From the NCBI RefSeq assembly GCF_013282215.1, contig NZ_CP048103.1, positions 248,001 through 312,000 of the forward strand: 64,000 nt of DNA, written 5' to 3'. The DNA is from Kroppenstedtia eburnea. Its GTDB lineage: Bacteria; Bacillota; Bacilli; Thermoactinomycetales; DSM-45169. A program made the position numbers and the translations under genes. The notes beneath the pieces are model-generated. The model was not told the DNA's origin and did no database searches. It saw nothing but the letters and a program-made list of their open reading frames with translations. Shown here piece after piece: positions 21,281 to 30,025 of the stretch (position 1 is the first letter of the stretch; the number at the start of each line of letters is the position of its first letter).

Positions 21281-21356
21281 GGGGCTGTAGCTCAGCTGGG
21301 AGAGCGCCTGCCTTGCAAGCAGGAGGTCAGCGGTTCGATCCCGCTCAGCTCCACCA
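21281..21356 (+). tRNA. tRNA-Ala (UGC)
   Basis: A 76-base cloverleaf with acceptor GGGGCTG/CAGCTCC, anticodon loop CTTGCAA and encoded CCA. Second tRNA of the 16S-23S spacer. Confidence 0.97.
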
Positions 21357-22539
21357 CGGTCGAATGACCGTGCAAGATGCACCTTGAAAACCGGATACAG
21401 AAGAGAGCCAAGAAAGATTTCACCGAAGCAACTGAGGAGAAGTTAGAAAGGGCACACGGTGGATGCCTTGGCGCCGTGGAGCCGATGAAGGACGGGGCGA
21501 ACACCGATATGCCCCGGGGAGCCGTAAGCAGGCTTTGATCCGGGGATTTCCGAATGGGGCAACCCACCGGCGGCGAACCGCCGGTACTCCTGCCTGAATC
21601 CATAGGGCAGTGAGAGGCAGACCGGGGGAACTGAAACATCTTAGTACCCCGAGGAAGAGAAAGAAACCTCGATTCCCCGAGTAGCGGCGAGCGAAACGGG
21701 AGAAGCCCAAACCGAAGGGAATTCCCTTCGGGGTTGTGGGGCGTCCTGTATGGAGTCAGAAAAGCGAAGCGTAGGCGAAGTGGCTCCGAACGGCCCGCCA
21801 GAGACGGTAACAGCCCGGTAGCCGAAACGCTTTGCTCTCCGGGACGGACCCCGAGTACCACGGGACACGTGAAACCCCGTGGGAATCCGGGAGGACCACC
21901 TCCCAAGGCTAAATACTCCCTGGCGACCGATAGTGAACCAGTACCGTGAGGGAAAGGTGAAAAGCACCCCGGGAGGGGAGTGAAAGAGAACCTGAAACCG
22001 TGTGCTTACAAGCAGTCGGAGCCCTCTTGAAGGGTGACGGCGTGCCTTTTGTAGAATGAACCGGCGAGTGACGACGGCCTGCAAGGTTAAGGCGAGAAGC
22101 CGGAGCCGCAGCGAAAGCGAGTCTGAACAGGGCGTTTAGAGTAGGTCGTCGTCGACCCGAAACCGGGTGATCTACCCATGTCCAGGGTGAAGTTGAGGTA
22201 ACACTCAATGGAGGCCCGAACCCACCGATGTTGAAAAATCGGGGGATGAGGTGTGGGTAGGGGTGAAATGCCAATCGAACCCGGAGATAGCTGGTTCTCC
22301 CCGAAATAGCTTTAGGGCTAGCCTCGGAACCGGAGTCGCGGAGGTAGAGCACTGATTGGGCTAGGGGCCTGTCAAGGGTTACCGAACTCAGTCAAACTCC
22401 GAATGCCGCAGACTCATCATCCGGGAGTCAGACTGCGGGTGCTAAGATTCGTAGTCGAAAGGGAAACAGCCCGGACCACCAGCTAAGGTCCCCAAGTGCG
22501 TGTTAAGTGGGAAAGGATGTGGAGTTGCTCAGACAACCA

Positions 22540-22571
<32 letters not shown>

Positions 22572-22651
22572 GAGTGCGTAATAGCTCACTGGTCCAGGGA
22601 CTCTGCGCCGAAAATGTAACGGGGCTAAACACGCCACCGAAGCTGTGGACG

Positions 22652-23000
22652 CTGGAGGTTGGAAGTAAGAAGTTGGAGGTAAGAAGGGATGATTCGGAGC
22701 TTTCGTGATTTCCGTGTGTATCAGGCATCTTATAGTCTGGCACTCGAAGTACACAAAGCCACCCGAACCTTTCCGGACTTTGAGAAGTATGAACTGGGAG
22801 CTCAATTAAGGCGAGCTGCGGTTTCTATACCGGCTAATATAGCTGAAGGGTATGGGAAACGAAGGTCAACTGACCTCGGTTATGTTGATCAAGCTTTGTA
22901 TCAACGATGGGAGCAGTCATACAGTAAACTGGGCAGGCAACTTCACAGCCTGCTGGATAAATGGAAGTCCAACATCTGACCTCTTACTTCTGACCTCCAG
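22652..23000 (+). mobile_element. 23S rRNA intervening sequence (IVS) in helix 45
   Basis: A 349-base insertion in the loop of helix 45, between ACCGAAGCTGTGGACG and TGTGGTAGGGGAGCG. Its ends are long inverted repeats: heptads GGAGGTT, GGAAGTA, AGAAGTT, GGAGGTA on the 5' side, and AACATCT, GACCTCT, TACTTCT, GACCTCC on the 3' side, closed by CTGGAGG/CCTCCAG. Helix 45 is a classical IVS site, usually excised by RNase III, leaving a fragmented but working 23S rRNA. It encloses one gene. Confidence 0.93.
22689..22979 (+). CDS. 23S rRNA intervening-sequence protein (four-helix bundle, S23 family)
   Basis: A 96-residue protein wholly inside the 23S IVS. It matches the IVP/S23 four-helix-bundle family: start IRSFRDFRVYQASYSLALEV, then TRTFPDFEKYELGAQLRRAAVSIPANIAEGYGKR, the hallmark, and a third/fourth helix with DQALYQRWEQSYSKL. 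It is somewhat shorter than typical members (about 115-120). The ribosome site GGAGGT (22675-22680) is formed by a heptad of the IVS arm itself. Function in this family is unknown; it is related in fold to the Avd protein of diversity-generating retroelements. Confidence 0.92.
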   Translation: MIRSFRDFRVYQASYSLALEVHKATRTFPDFEKYELGAQLRRAAVSIPANIAEGYGKRRSTDLGYVDQALYQRWEQSYSKLGRQLHSLLDKWKSNI

Positions 23001-23750
23001 TGTGGTAGGGGAGCGTCCCCAGTGCATCGAAGTCGTGTCGTGAGGCACGGTGGAGTGCTGGGGAGTGAGAATGCCGGTGTGAGTAACGAAAAGAGGGGGT
23101 GAGAATCCCCTCCGCCGAAAGCCTAAGGTTTCCTGAGGAAGGTTCGTCCGCTCAGGGTAAGTCGGGACCTAAGCCGAGGCTGAAAAGCGTAGGCGATGGA
23201 CAACAGGTGGAAATTCCTGTACCACCTTCCGCCGTTTGAGTGACGGGGGGACGCAGGAGGGTAGGAGATCGCGCTGTTGGATATGCGCGTCCAAGCGGTG
23301 AGGCTGAAGGGAGAGGCAAATCCATCCCTTCAAGGCTGGGCCGTGATGGCGAGGGAAATGACAGTACCGAAGTCTTTGATCTCACACTGCCAAGAAAAGC
23401 CTCTAGCGAGGCGGAAGGTGCCCGTACCGCAAACCGACACAGGTAGGCGAGGAGAGAATCCTCAGGCGCGCGGGAAAACTCTCGTTAAGGAACTCGGCAA
23501 AATGACCCCGTAACTTCGGGAGAAGGGGTGCCCCGGCAGGGTGGTCTTCGGACTGCTCGAGGGGGCCGCAGTGAATAGGCCCAAGCGACTGTTTAGCAAA
23601 AACACAGGTCTCTGCGAAGCCGCAAGGCGAAGTATAGGGGCTGACGCCTGCCCGGTGCTGGAAGGTTAAGGGGAAGGGTTAGCACTCCCACCCCAAAAAG
23701 CACTACTTTTTGGGGGACCCTGGGGAGCGAAGCTCTGAACCGAAGCCCCA

Positions 23751-23837
<87 letters not shown>

Positions 23838-24085
23838 TGGGCGCTGTCTCAACGAGAGACCCGGTGAAATCGTAGTACCCGTGAAGATGCGGGTTACCTG
23901 TGACAGGACGGAAAGACCCCGTGAAGCTTTACTGTAGCCTGATATTGGATCTTGGTACGGTTTGTACAGGATAGGTGGGAGCCGTGGAGTCCGGGCCGCC
24001 AGGTTCGGAGGAGGCACTGGTGGGATACCACCCTGATCGTGCCGGGGTTCTAACCGAGCACCGTGATCCGGTGTCGGGACCGTGT

Positions 24086-24123
<38 letters not shown>

Positions 24124-24330
24124 CGTAACGGAGGCGCCCCCAAGGTTCCCTCAGCGCGGTTGGAAATCGCGCGGTAGAGTGCAAAGGCAGAAGGGAGCTT
24201 GACTGCGAGACCTACAAGTCGAGCAGGGACGAAAGTCGGGCTTAGTGATCCGGTGGTTCCGAGTGGAAGGGCCATCGCTCAACGGATAAAAGCTACTCCG
24301 GGGATAACAGGCTGATCTCCCCCAAGAGTC

Positions 24331-24385
<55 letters not shown>

Positions 24386-24390
24386 TAGTC

Positions 24391-24474
<84 letters not shown>

Positions 24475-24591
24475 TCACAGGCGCAGGAAATTTGAGAGGA
24501 GCCGTCCTTAGTACGAGAGGACCGGGATGGACGCACCGCTGGTGTACCAGTTGTGTCGCCAGATGCATCGCTGGGTAGCCAAGTGCGGAAG

Positions 24592-24624
<33 letters not shown>

Positions 24625-24840
24625 CCCCTCAAGATGAGATTTCCCATCCTTTATGGAGTAAGACCCCTCGAAGATGACGAGGTAGATCGGTCCGGGGTGT
24701 ACGCGTGGCAACACGTTCAGCTGACGGATACGAATCGGTCGAGGACTTCTCCTGAATTGCTTCGTAAATCATTTGCTCTTCATGCTGTATCCGGTTTTCA
24801 GGGTCGCATCCCTGAACAACCCTGGTGGGAAAAATTTCTC

Positions 24841-24869
24841 TTGATAACTGGGGAGAAACGTTATATAAT
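24841..24869 (+). promoter_or_regulatory. Promoter for the nine-gene tRNA cluster
   Basis: TTGATA (24841-24846), 17-bp spacer, perfect TATAAT (24864-24869), 34 bp before tRNA-Asn. Between the end of 23S and this promoter (24764-24840) I see a small CAGGG/CCCTG hairpin but no 5S rRNA. Confidence 0.85.
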
Positions 24870-24903
24870 ATGATTTGTCCGTTGAAAACGGATCTGATCA
24901 TGA

Positions 24904-24978
24904 TCCTCAGTAGCTCAATGGTAGAGCGCCCGGCTGTTAACCGGTAGGTTGCAGGTTCGAGTCCTGCCTGAGGAGCCA
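24904..24978 (+). tRNA. tRNA-Asn (GUU)
   Basis: Acceptor TCCTCAG/CTGAGGA, anticodon loop CTGTTAA, encoded CCA. First gene of the cluster. Confidence 0.97.
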
Positions 24979-24980
24979 AT

Positions 24981-25056
24981 GCTCCCATAGCTCAGTTGGT
25001 AGAGCGCTTCCATGGTAAGGAAGAGGTCACCAGTTCGAGTCTGGTTGGGAGCTCCA
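24981..25056 (+). tRNA. tRNA-Thr (GGU)
   Basis: Acceptor GCTCCCA/TGGGAGC, anticodon stem CTTCC/GGAAG with loop ATGGTAA, encoded CCA. Confidence 0.96.
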
Positions 25057-25060
25057 TTAC

Positions 25061-25136
25061 GGCCCGTTGGTGAAGCGGTTAACACACCAGCCTTTCACGC
25101 TGGCATACAGGGGTTCGAATCCCCTACGGGTCACCA
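25061..25136 (+). tRNA. tRNA-Glu (UUC)
   Basis: Acceptor GGCCCGT/ACGGGTC, anticodon loop CTTTCAC, encoded CCA. Confidence 0.97.
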
Positions 25137-25140
25137 GTGC

Positions 25141-25216
25141 GGACGGTTAGCTCAGCTGGGAGAGCACCTGCCTTACAAGCAGGGGGTCGCAGGTTCGAGC
25201 CCTGCACCGTCCACCA
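25141..25216 (+). tRNA. tRNA-Val (UAC)
   Basis: Acceptor GGACGGT/ACCGTCC, anticodon stem CCTGC/GCAGG with loop CTTACAA, encoded CCA. Confidence 0.97.
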
Positions 25217-25236
25217 CCAAAAAAGGTGGACTTCGC

Positions 25237-25321
25237 GGAGGGGTAGCGAAGTGGCCAAACGCAGCAGACTGTAAATCTGCCGGCTTTGCCTTCGTAGGTT
25301 CGAATCCTACCCCCTCCACCA
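25237..25321 (+). tRNA. tRNA-Tyr (GUA)
   Basis: An 85-base class II tRNA with a long variable arm. Anticodon stem GCAGA/TCTGC with loop CTGTAAA, encoded CCA. Confidence 0.97.
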
Positions 25322-25325
25322 TTAA

Positions 25326-25400
25326 TGGGGCGTAGCCAAGCGGTAAGGCAACGGACTTTGACTCCGTGATGCGTAGGTTCGATCCCTACCGCCCCAGCCA
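25326..25400 (+). tRNA. tRNA-Gln (UUG)
   Basis: Acceptor TGGGGCG/CGCCCCA, anticodon loop CTTTGAC, encoded GCCA end. Confidence 0.97.
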
Positions 25401-25409
25401 TTGCAATAA

Positions 25410-25485
25410 GACCCATTAGCTCAGTCGGCAGAGCACCTGACTTTTAATCAGGGTGTCCCAGGTTCGAGCCCTGGATGGGTCACCA
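25410..25485 (+). tRNA. tRNA-Lys (UUU)
   Basis: Acceptor GACCCAT/ATGGGTC, anticodon loop CTTTTAA, encoded CCA. Confidence 0.97.
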
Positions 25486-25510
25486 CTATCCCTAATATTA
25501 AAAAAGGGAT

Positions 25511-25586
25511 GGGTCGTTAGCTCAGTTGGGAGAGCACCTGACTCTTAATCAGGATGTCGCAGGTTCGAGACCTGCACGACCCACCA
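25511..25586 (+). tRNA. tRNA-Lys (CUU)
   Basis: Acceptor GGGTCGT/ACGACCC, anticodon stem CCTGA/TCAGG with loop CTCTTAA, encoded CCA. A second Lys isoacceptor next to Lys(UUU); many Bacillales manage with UUU only. Confidence 0.97.
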
Positions 25587-25600
25587 CATACATAACATAT

Positions 25601-25675
25601 GCGGAAGTGGCTCAGGGGTAGAGCATCGCCTTGCCAAGGCGAGGGTCGCGGGTTCGAATCCCGTCTTCCGCTCCA
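25601..25675 (+). tRNA. tRNA-Gly (GCC)
   Basis: Acceptor GCGGAAG/CTTCCGC, anticodon stem TCGCC/GGCGA with loop TTGCCAA, encoded CCA. Last gene of the cluster. Confidence 0.97.
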
Positions 25676-25678
25676 AAC

Positions 25679-25709
25679 AAACACCTGTCGAATCGACAGG
25701 TGTTTTTGC
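25679..25709 (+). terminator. Terminator of the tRNA cluster
   Basis: Long perfect stem AACACCTGTCGA / TCGACAGGTGTT followed by TTTTG, directly after tRNA-Gly. Confidence 0.93.
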
Positions 25710-25941
25710 CGTTTACAATGCGATTGCATAAGGATTCATCTGAAAAAGATCCTTCCATCAGCCCATTTATCAACTCCCATCCAGCGGCTTTATACAGAGT
25801 CACACAGAGTTTCGGGCTTGATGAGTATCATTACTTTACAGGCTTATACTCACTGCTTCACTTAAATAATCAGTTTTTCTCAAGTTAGTGTATAAAGAAG
25901 GGGTCTGCTGTAAATGAAGGGTCCTGAGCGCCATCGCGATG
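25710..25941 (+). other. Intergenic region between the tRNA cluster and rocF
   Basis: No gene recognised. Open frames here run out of tRNA sequence and have no ribosome site or family features. Confidence 0.5.
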
Positions 25942-25950
25942 TGATAAGAT
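25942..25950 (+). promoter_or_regulatory. Possible extended -10 promoter before rocF
   Basis: TG-A-TAAGAT at 25942-25950, with only a weak -35 (TCCTGA) 17 bp upstream. No -12/-24 sigma-L site is seen, unlike the roc genes of B. subtilis. Confidence 0.35.
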
Positions 25951-25992
25951 AACTGTAAAGGAAAAACAGACACTGCGGAGGGGGTCTTTCAC

Positions 25993-26895
25993 ATGCACAA
26001 CAATAACATCACCATCGTCGGTGTACCGATGGATCTGGGGGCAGACCGCAGGGGGGTCGACATGGGTCCCAGTGCCATCCGGTACGCTTCTTTAAAAGAA
26101 AAGCTGACAGGACTGGGATACGATGTGAAAGACAGTGGAAATCTGGCGGTACCCACCCCTGAATCATATGATGTGGGTTCATCGCAATTGAAATATTTGC
26201 GTGAAATCACCCAGGTGTCCGAAGAATTGGCCGTTACTGTGGATGATGTGATTCAAAAGGGCCGGTTCCCTTTGGTTTTGGGAGGAGACCACAGTATCGC
26301 CATCGGCACCATCGCCGGCGTGGCCAAGCATTACAAACGGATGGGGATCATTTGGTTTGACGCCCATGGTGATCTGAATACTGCCGACACCAGTCCCTCG
26401 GGGAACATCCATGGGATGCCGCTGGCCGCCAGTTTGGGCATCGGCCACCCCGACCTTGTGAATATTGGTGGTTTTTCTCCCAAGGTTCGCCCGGAAAATG
26501 TGGTAGTGATCGGTGCCCGCGATCTCGATGAAGGGGAACGGGTGTTGATCCGTGAGCAGGGGATCAAAGTCTTTACCATGCACGACATCGATCGCTTGGG
26601 CATGGGAGCAGTGATGGAAGAAACCCTGTGCATCGTTACCGATGGTACTGACGGCGTACATCTGAGTCTGGACTTGGACGGGCTGGACCCCCATGATGCA
26701 CCGGGTGTCGGGACCCCGGTTGTCGGTGGGATCACCTATCGTGAGGGACATCTGGCCATGGAAATGCTGGCAGCCTCCAATGTCCTCACCTCTGCTGAAT
26801 TTGTGGAAGTAAACCCGATTCTGGATCATGGCAACCGGACCGCCAAAGCGGCTGTCGCTTTGATCGGTTCCGTATTCGGTGAAAAGGTGCTTTGA
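25993..26895 (+). CDS. rocF: Arginase
   Basis: A 300-residue ureohydrolase that splits arginine into ornithine and urea. The binuclear Mn site is visible: GGDHSIAIG (His), WFDAHGDLNT (Asp, His, Asp) and SLDLDGLDP (two Asp). The arginase-type substrate loop SPSGNIHGMPLA and the late VEVNPILD are also present. GCGGAGGGG precedes the ATG. It stands alone between the tRNA genes and the sigma factor, an order seen in other Bacillales such as Geobacillus, but not in B. subtilis. Confidence 0.96.
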   Translation: MHNNNITIVGVPMDLGADRRGVDMGPSAIRYASLKEKLTGLGYDVKDSGNLAVPTPESYDVGSSQLKYLREITQVSEELAVTVDDVIQKGRFPLVLGGDHSIAIGTIAGVAKHYKRMGIIWFDAHGDLNTADTSPSGNIHGMPLAASLGIGHPDLVNIGGFSPKVRPENVVVIGARDLDEGERVLIREQGIKVFTMHDIDRLGMGAVMEETLCIVTDGTDGVHLSLDLDGLDPHDAPGVGTPVVGGITYREGHLAMEMLAASNVLTSAEFVEVNPILDHGNRTAKAAVALIGSVFGEKVL

Positions 26896-26906
26896 AAACA
26901 GGAGGG

Positions 26907-26943
26907 AAGTTCCCGGCTCAAAACAGGGCCGGGAACTTTTTTT
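26907..26943 (+). terminator. Terminator after rocF
   Basis: Stem AAGTTCCCGGC / GCCGGGAACTT with a 9-base loop, then a run of T. Confidence 0.93.
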
Positions 26944-27275
26944 GATAAGAAAAGGAAGGAACCTAAATTTCCTCCACCTGATTACAATAATCGGCAAGAG
27001 AGGACTACGCTGTTAAGTCTAGTTCTGGATCGAAATCTAATCCATTTGATTTATTTTAGGCTGCAGATCGGTTTAATGTGTTGAAATAAGTAGAAATTGC
27101 GTGATCAATCCATTACTATAATGATTGGAAAAAGAAACAATTTCCTTCACGGCCGGAAGGATGAGACGGAACTTTGCCGACAAGGTCCAAGAAAAAATTG
27201 AGCGGGAAGTTTTTTATGAAGAATTGCCGTCAAAACCTCAGGGTCGATGCATCACTGGAAAAGGCGGGAAACACT
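26944..27275 (+). other. Upstream region of the sigma factor gene
   Basis: AT-rich and without a recognised gene. A TATAAT stands at 27117-27122, but no good -35 accompanies it. I do not see the TGAAAC-N16-CGTA type of autoregulated ECF promoter found before sigW in B. subtilis. In-frame starts at TTG 27174 and ATG 27216 would extend the sigma factor into this region. Confidence 0.4.
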
Positions 27276-27851
27276 ATGGCGAATGCCCGAAGAGATGAAA
27301 AAAAATGGATCGCCCTTGCACAATCCGGAGATGAAAACGCCTTTGTCCAACTGATCCGGCCTTATGAACATCCTCTTTATCTGTTGGCTTACAGAAAACT
27401 GAAGCACCCCCAGGAGGCGGAGGATATCGTTCAGGAAACCTTGCTGCGTGCCTATAGCCACCTGAATCGATTCAACCGCCGGAACCAATTTTCCACCTGG
27501 ATTTACCGGATTGCGAGCAACCTATGTATCGATCGGATGCGGAAGAAAAAGGCCGATTTTTATTTGGATGCCCCTTTGGAGCAGGGAAAGGAAACTTGCC
27601 TGTACCAATATATCCCCGCAAGCGATAAAACCCCGGAGGAACTCTTTTTTGAGGGGGAGCGGCGTCGGGAAGTCCGACAGGCCATGCATGAGCTTCCCAT
27701 CCATTATCAGTCGGTCATGTTTATGAGATATATGAAAGAAATGCCCCTGGCGGAGATCGGAGAAGCATTATCTGTACCTGTCACCACTGTAAAAACCAGA
27801 GTTCATCGTGGGAGAAAAGCCCTCGTCAGACAGCTTGCGCCCACTCATTGA
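27276..27851 (+). CDS. ECF sigma factor, SigW-like
   Basis: A 191-residue ECF sigma factor, near the 187 of B. subtilis SigW. Region 2 shows AEDIVQETLLRAYSHLNRF and FSTWIYRIASNLCIDRMRKKKADFYLDAPL, strikingly SigW-like; region 4 shows LPIHYQSVMFMRYMKEMPLAEIGEALSVPVTTVKTRVHRGRKAL. SigW controls defence against cell-envelope damage. Start ATG 27276 follows AAGGCGGG; longer versions start at 27174 or 27216. The anti-sigma gene rsiW, which follows sigW in B. subtilis, is missing; a terminator and cdaA come next. Confidence 0.88.
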   Translation: MANARRDEKKWIALAQSGDENAFVQLIRPYEHPLYLLAYRKLKHPQEAEDIVQETLLRAYSHLNRFNRRNQFSTWIYRIASNLCIDRMRKKKADFYLDAPLEQGKETCLYQYIPASDKTPEELFFEGERRREVRQAMHELPIHYQSVMFMRYMKEMPLAEIGEALSVPVTTVKTRVHRGRKALVRQLAPTH

Positions 27852-27867
27852 TCTGTTGAATTCCACA

Positions 27868-27904
27868 GCCCCGGGAGTCTCTCCCCCGGGGCATTTCTTT
27901 TTTT
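27868..27904 (+). terminator. Terminator after the sigma factor
   Basis: GCCCCGGG (27868-27875) pairs with CCCGGGGC (27885-27892), followed by ATTTCTTTTTTT. Confidence 0.9.
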
Positions 27905-27995
27905 GGCTTCTTACCGCATAATGGAGAGATGAGGAGGAATTTTGCCCAAGCCGCCGGTAGCATACTATGGACTGTTGGGGCTGTGGAGGGGTCCG

Positions 27996-28808
27996 ATGAG
28001 CATACTGGATGGGATCACCCAATATGTTAATGATATTGTCGATATCTTAATCGTCACCTATATTATTTATAAGTTGTTGATGCTGGTCAGAGGAACCCGG
28101 GCCGTTCAGTTGCTGAAAGGGATTTCCGTTGTCCTCGCGGTCTGGATGTTGTCCAGTCTGTTCCAGCTGTCAACTCTGCAGTGGTTGATGGAAAACCTGT
28201 TCTCCTGGGGAATTATTGTAGTGATTATCATCTTTCAACCGGAACTTCGTCGTGCCTTGGAACAGCTTGGACGGGGACGCTTTTTCAACCGGAGTGCAGA
28301 TGAAGATGAGCAGATGATCACCCGGATTGTGGGAGATATGGTCAAGGCGGTCTCCTATCTCGCTAAACGGCGGATCGGCGCTTTGATTGTGATCGAGAGG
28401 CGGACCGGCCTGTCAGACTATGTGGAATCGGGAATCAAACTGGATGCCGATCTGAATTCGGAAATCCTCTCCAATATCTTTACGCCGAAAGCTCCGCTTC
28501 ATGATGGTGCTGTGATCGTTCGGCGGGATCGCATTGCAGCGGCGGGCTGCTATTTGCCCCTGTCGGAAAATCCCTTCATCAGCAATGAGTTGGGCACCCG
28601 TCACCGGGCCGGAATGGGGATCAGCGAGTTGACGGATGCCGTCACCATCATCGTCTCAGAGGAAACGGGGCAGATCTCCTTGGCGATTCAGGGACAACTG
28701 GAGCGGGGGCTTTCGGAAGAAGAGATGATCTCCCGTCTGTACGAGGAGTTGAAGCCCTCCGGCCGACAGACGTCCTTCTGGAACCGGAAGGGGGAGAAGG
28801 ATGGATAA
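27996..28808 (+). CDS. cdaA: Diadenylate cyclase CdaA (c-di-AMP synthase)
   Basis: A 270-residue membrane enzyme making c-di-AMP from two ATP. Three N-terminal transmembrane helices (to about residue 80) lead into the DAC domain, with catalytic motifs LHDGAVIV and GTRHRAGMG. IIIFQPELRRALEQLGRG is a family hallmark. I choose ATG 27996 (GGAGGGG upstream), which matches the B. subtilis start; a TTG at 27942 with GAGGAGG would add 18 residues. It overlaps cdaR and is followed by glmM, which binds and inhibits CdaA in known systems. Confidence 0.96.
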   Translation: MSILDGITQYVNDIVDILIVTYIIYKLLMLVRGTRAVQLLKGISVVLAVWMLSSLFQLSTLQWLMENLFSWGIIVVIIIFQPELRRALEQLGRGRFFNRSADEDEQMITRIVGDMVKAVSYLAKRRIGALIVIERRTGLSDYVESGIKLDADLNSEILSNIFTPKAPLHDGAVIVRRDRIAAAGCYLPLSENPFISNELGTRHRAGMGISELTDAVTIIVSEETGQISLAIQGQLERGLSEEEMISRLYEELKPSGRQTSFWNRKGEKDG

Positions 28809-29997
28809 ATGGCTTCAGAACAACAATGTGATCAAACTGGTTGCCCTTTTATTGGCCATCATGCTTTGGTTGATCGTCAACGATGAAGGCAATCTCTTTC
28901 GGAGCAAGCAAACCGACAATATTGTGACCAATGTGCCCTTGACGGTCCGTTATGATGAAGATCGGTTTGCTATCCGCAAAATGCCCGATTCAGTGGATCT
29001 CTATCTCCGCGGGCACATCCCCTCCATGAAGCGGGTCACTCCCTCCCGCTTCGAAGCGTATGTAGACCTTCGCAACCAAGGAGAAGGAACCCACCGGGAT
29101 CTTCCGGTGAAGGTGAAAGGGGTCCCCGGTGGGGTGGAGGCGGAGGTTCGGCCCCGGACGGTGGAGGTCAGCCTGGAATCCAAACGGAGCCGGGTGGTGC
29201 CAGTGGAGGTGGAAGTGATCGGACATCCCAAGCCGGGCTACAAAGTGGGGAAACCTGTTGCAAAGCCGGAACGGGTGGAAGTGAGGGGGATCCGGTCCGA
29301 CCTGGAAAAGGTGCGGAGGGTCAAAGCGGTGGTCAATGCCGAAGGGGCCACAGAAACGATCTCCAGATCCGTATCGTTACAAGTATACGGGGAAGATGGG
29401 GAATTCAGCGGGGTGGAAGTCAGTCCGCGGGAAGTGGATGTGGAGATTCCGGTGGCCAGCCCCAATCTGAAACTCCCCTTGGCTGTGCAATATTCCGGTG
29501 TTCCCCCCAAAGGGTTGGCGGTGGAGAGCGTCAAGACCGAGCCGGATACGGTGACGGTGTATGGCACCAAAAATTATCTCGCCGGGCTGAAAACGTATCC
29601 GGGGCCCGTGCTGGATTTGTCGGGTATGAACCGGGACCGGACCGTTGTGATGGAAATCCCCGTCGGTGATGGCGCCGTCAAAGTGGAGCCTGAGCAGATC
29701 ACGCTGGATGTCAAAGTGGTCAAGGGAAAAGAAAAGACCCTGCGGAATATCCCGGTGAAAATCAGGGGAGCGAAGGAAGAAATGCAGGTGGAGATGGTAA
29801 GTTCAGACCGGGTCGATCTCACGCTATTCGGTGCCCCTTCCAGGCTGAAGGAGCTGAAAGCAGGGGATCTGAAAGCCTATGTCGATCTGTCTGAGCAAAC
29901 CCCGGGAGAATACCCGGTCCCCGTCCAGGTCGAAGCGCCGGATTTCATCCAGATGGCAGACGGCCAGTCTCCCACGGTGACGGTACGGGTTGAATAG
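28801..29997 (+). CDS. cdaR: CdaA regulatory protein CdaR (YbbR)
   Basis: A 398-residue protein with one N-terminal membrane helix (about residues 9-27) and an extracytoplasmic part of four YbbR repeats of about 80 residues, each rich in valine beta-strands. CdaR contacts CdaA and modulates c-di-AMP synthesis. The start lies eight bases inside the end of cdaA. The length is shorter than that of B. subtilis YbbR (483), because the C-terminal tail is missing. Confidence 0.94.
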   Translation: MDKWLQNNNVIKLVALLLAIMLWLIVNDEGNLFRSKQTDNIVTNVPLTVRYDEDRFAIRKMPDSVDLYLRGHIPSMKRVTPSRFEAYVDLRNQGEGTHRDLPVKVKGVPGGVEAEVRPRTVEVSLESKRSRVVPVEVEVIGHPKPGYKVGKPVAKPERVEVRGIRSDLEKVRRVKAVVNAEGATETISRSVSLQVYGEDGEFSGVEVSPREVDVEIPVASPNLKLPLAVQYSGVPPKGLAVESVKTEPDTVTVYGTKNYLAGLKTYPGPVLDLSGMNRDRTVVMEIPVGDGAVKVEPEQITLDVKVVKGKEKTLRNIPVKIRGAKEEMQVEMVSSDRVDLTLFGAPSRLKELKAGDLKAYVDLSEQTPGEYPVPVQVEAPDFIQMADGQSPTVTVRVE

Positions 29998-30025
29998 AGA
30001 AGGATGGAGCAGGAGGAGGAGAAAC

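Noticed and set aside
25147-25803. Open frames within the tRNA cluster with phrases like RAEDGIRTRDPRLGK
   Set aside because: These are tRNA genes read in protein frames, a well-known annotation artefact.
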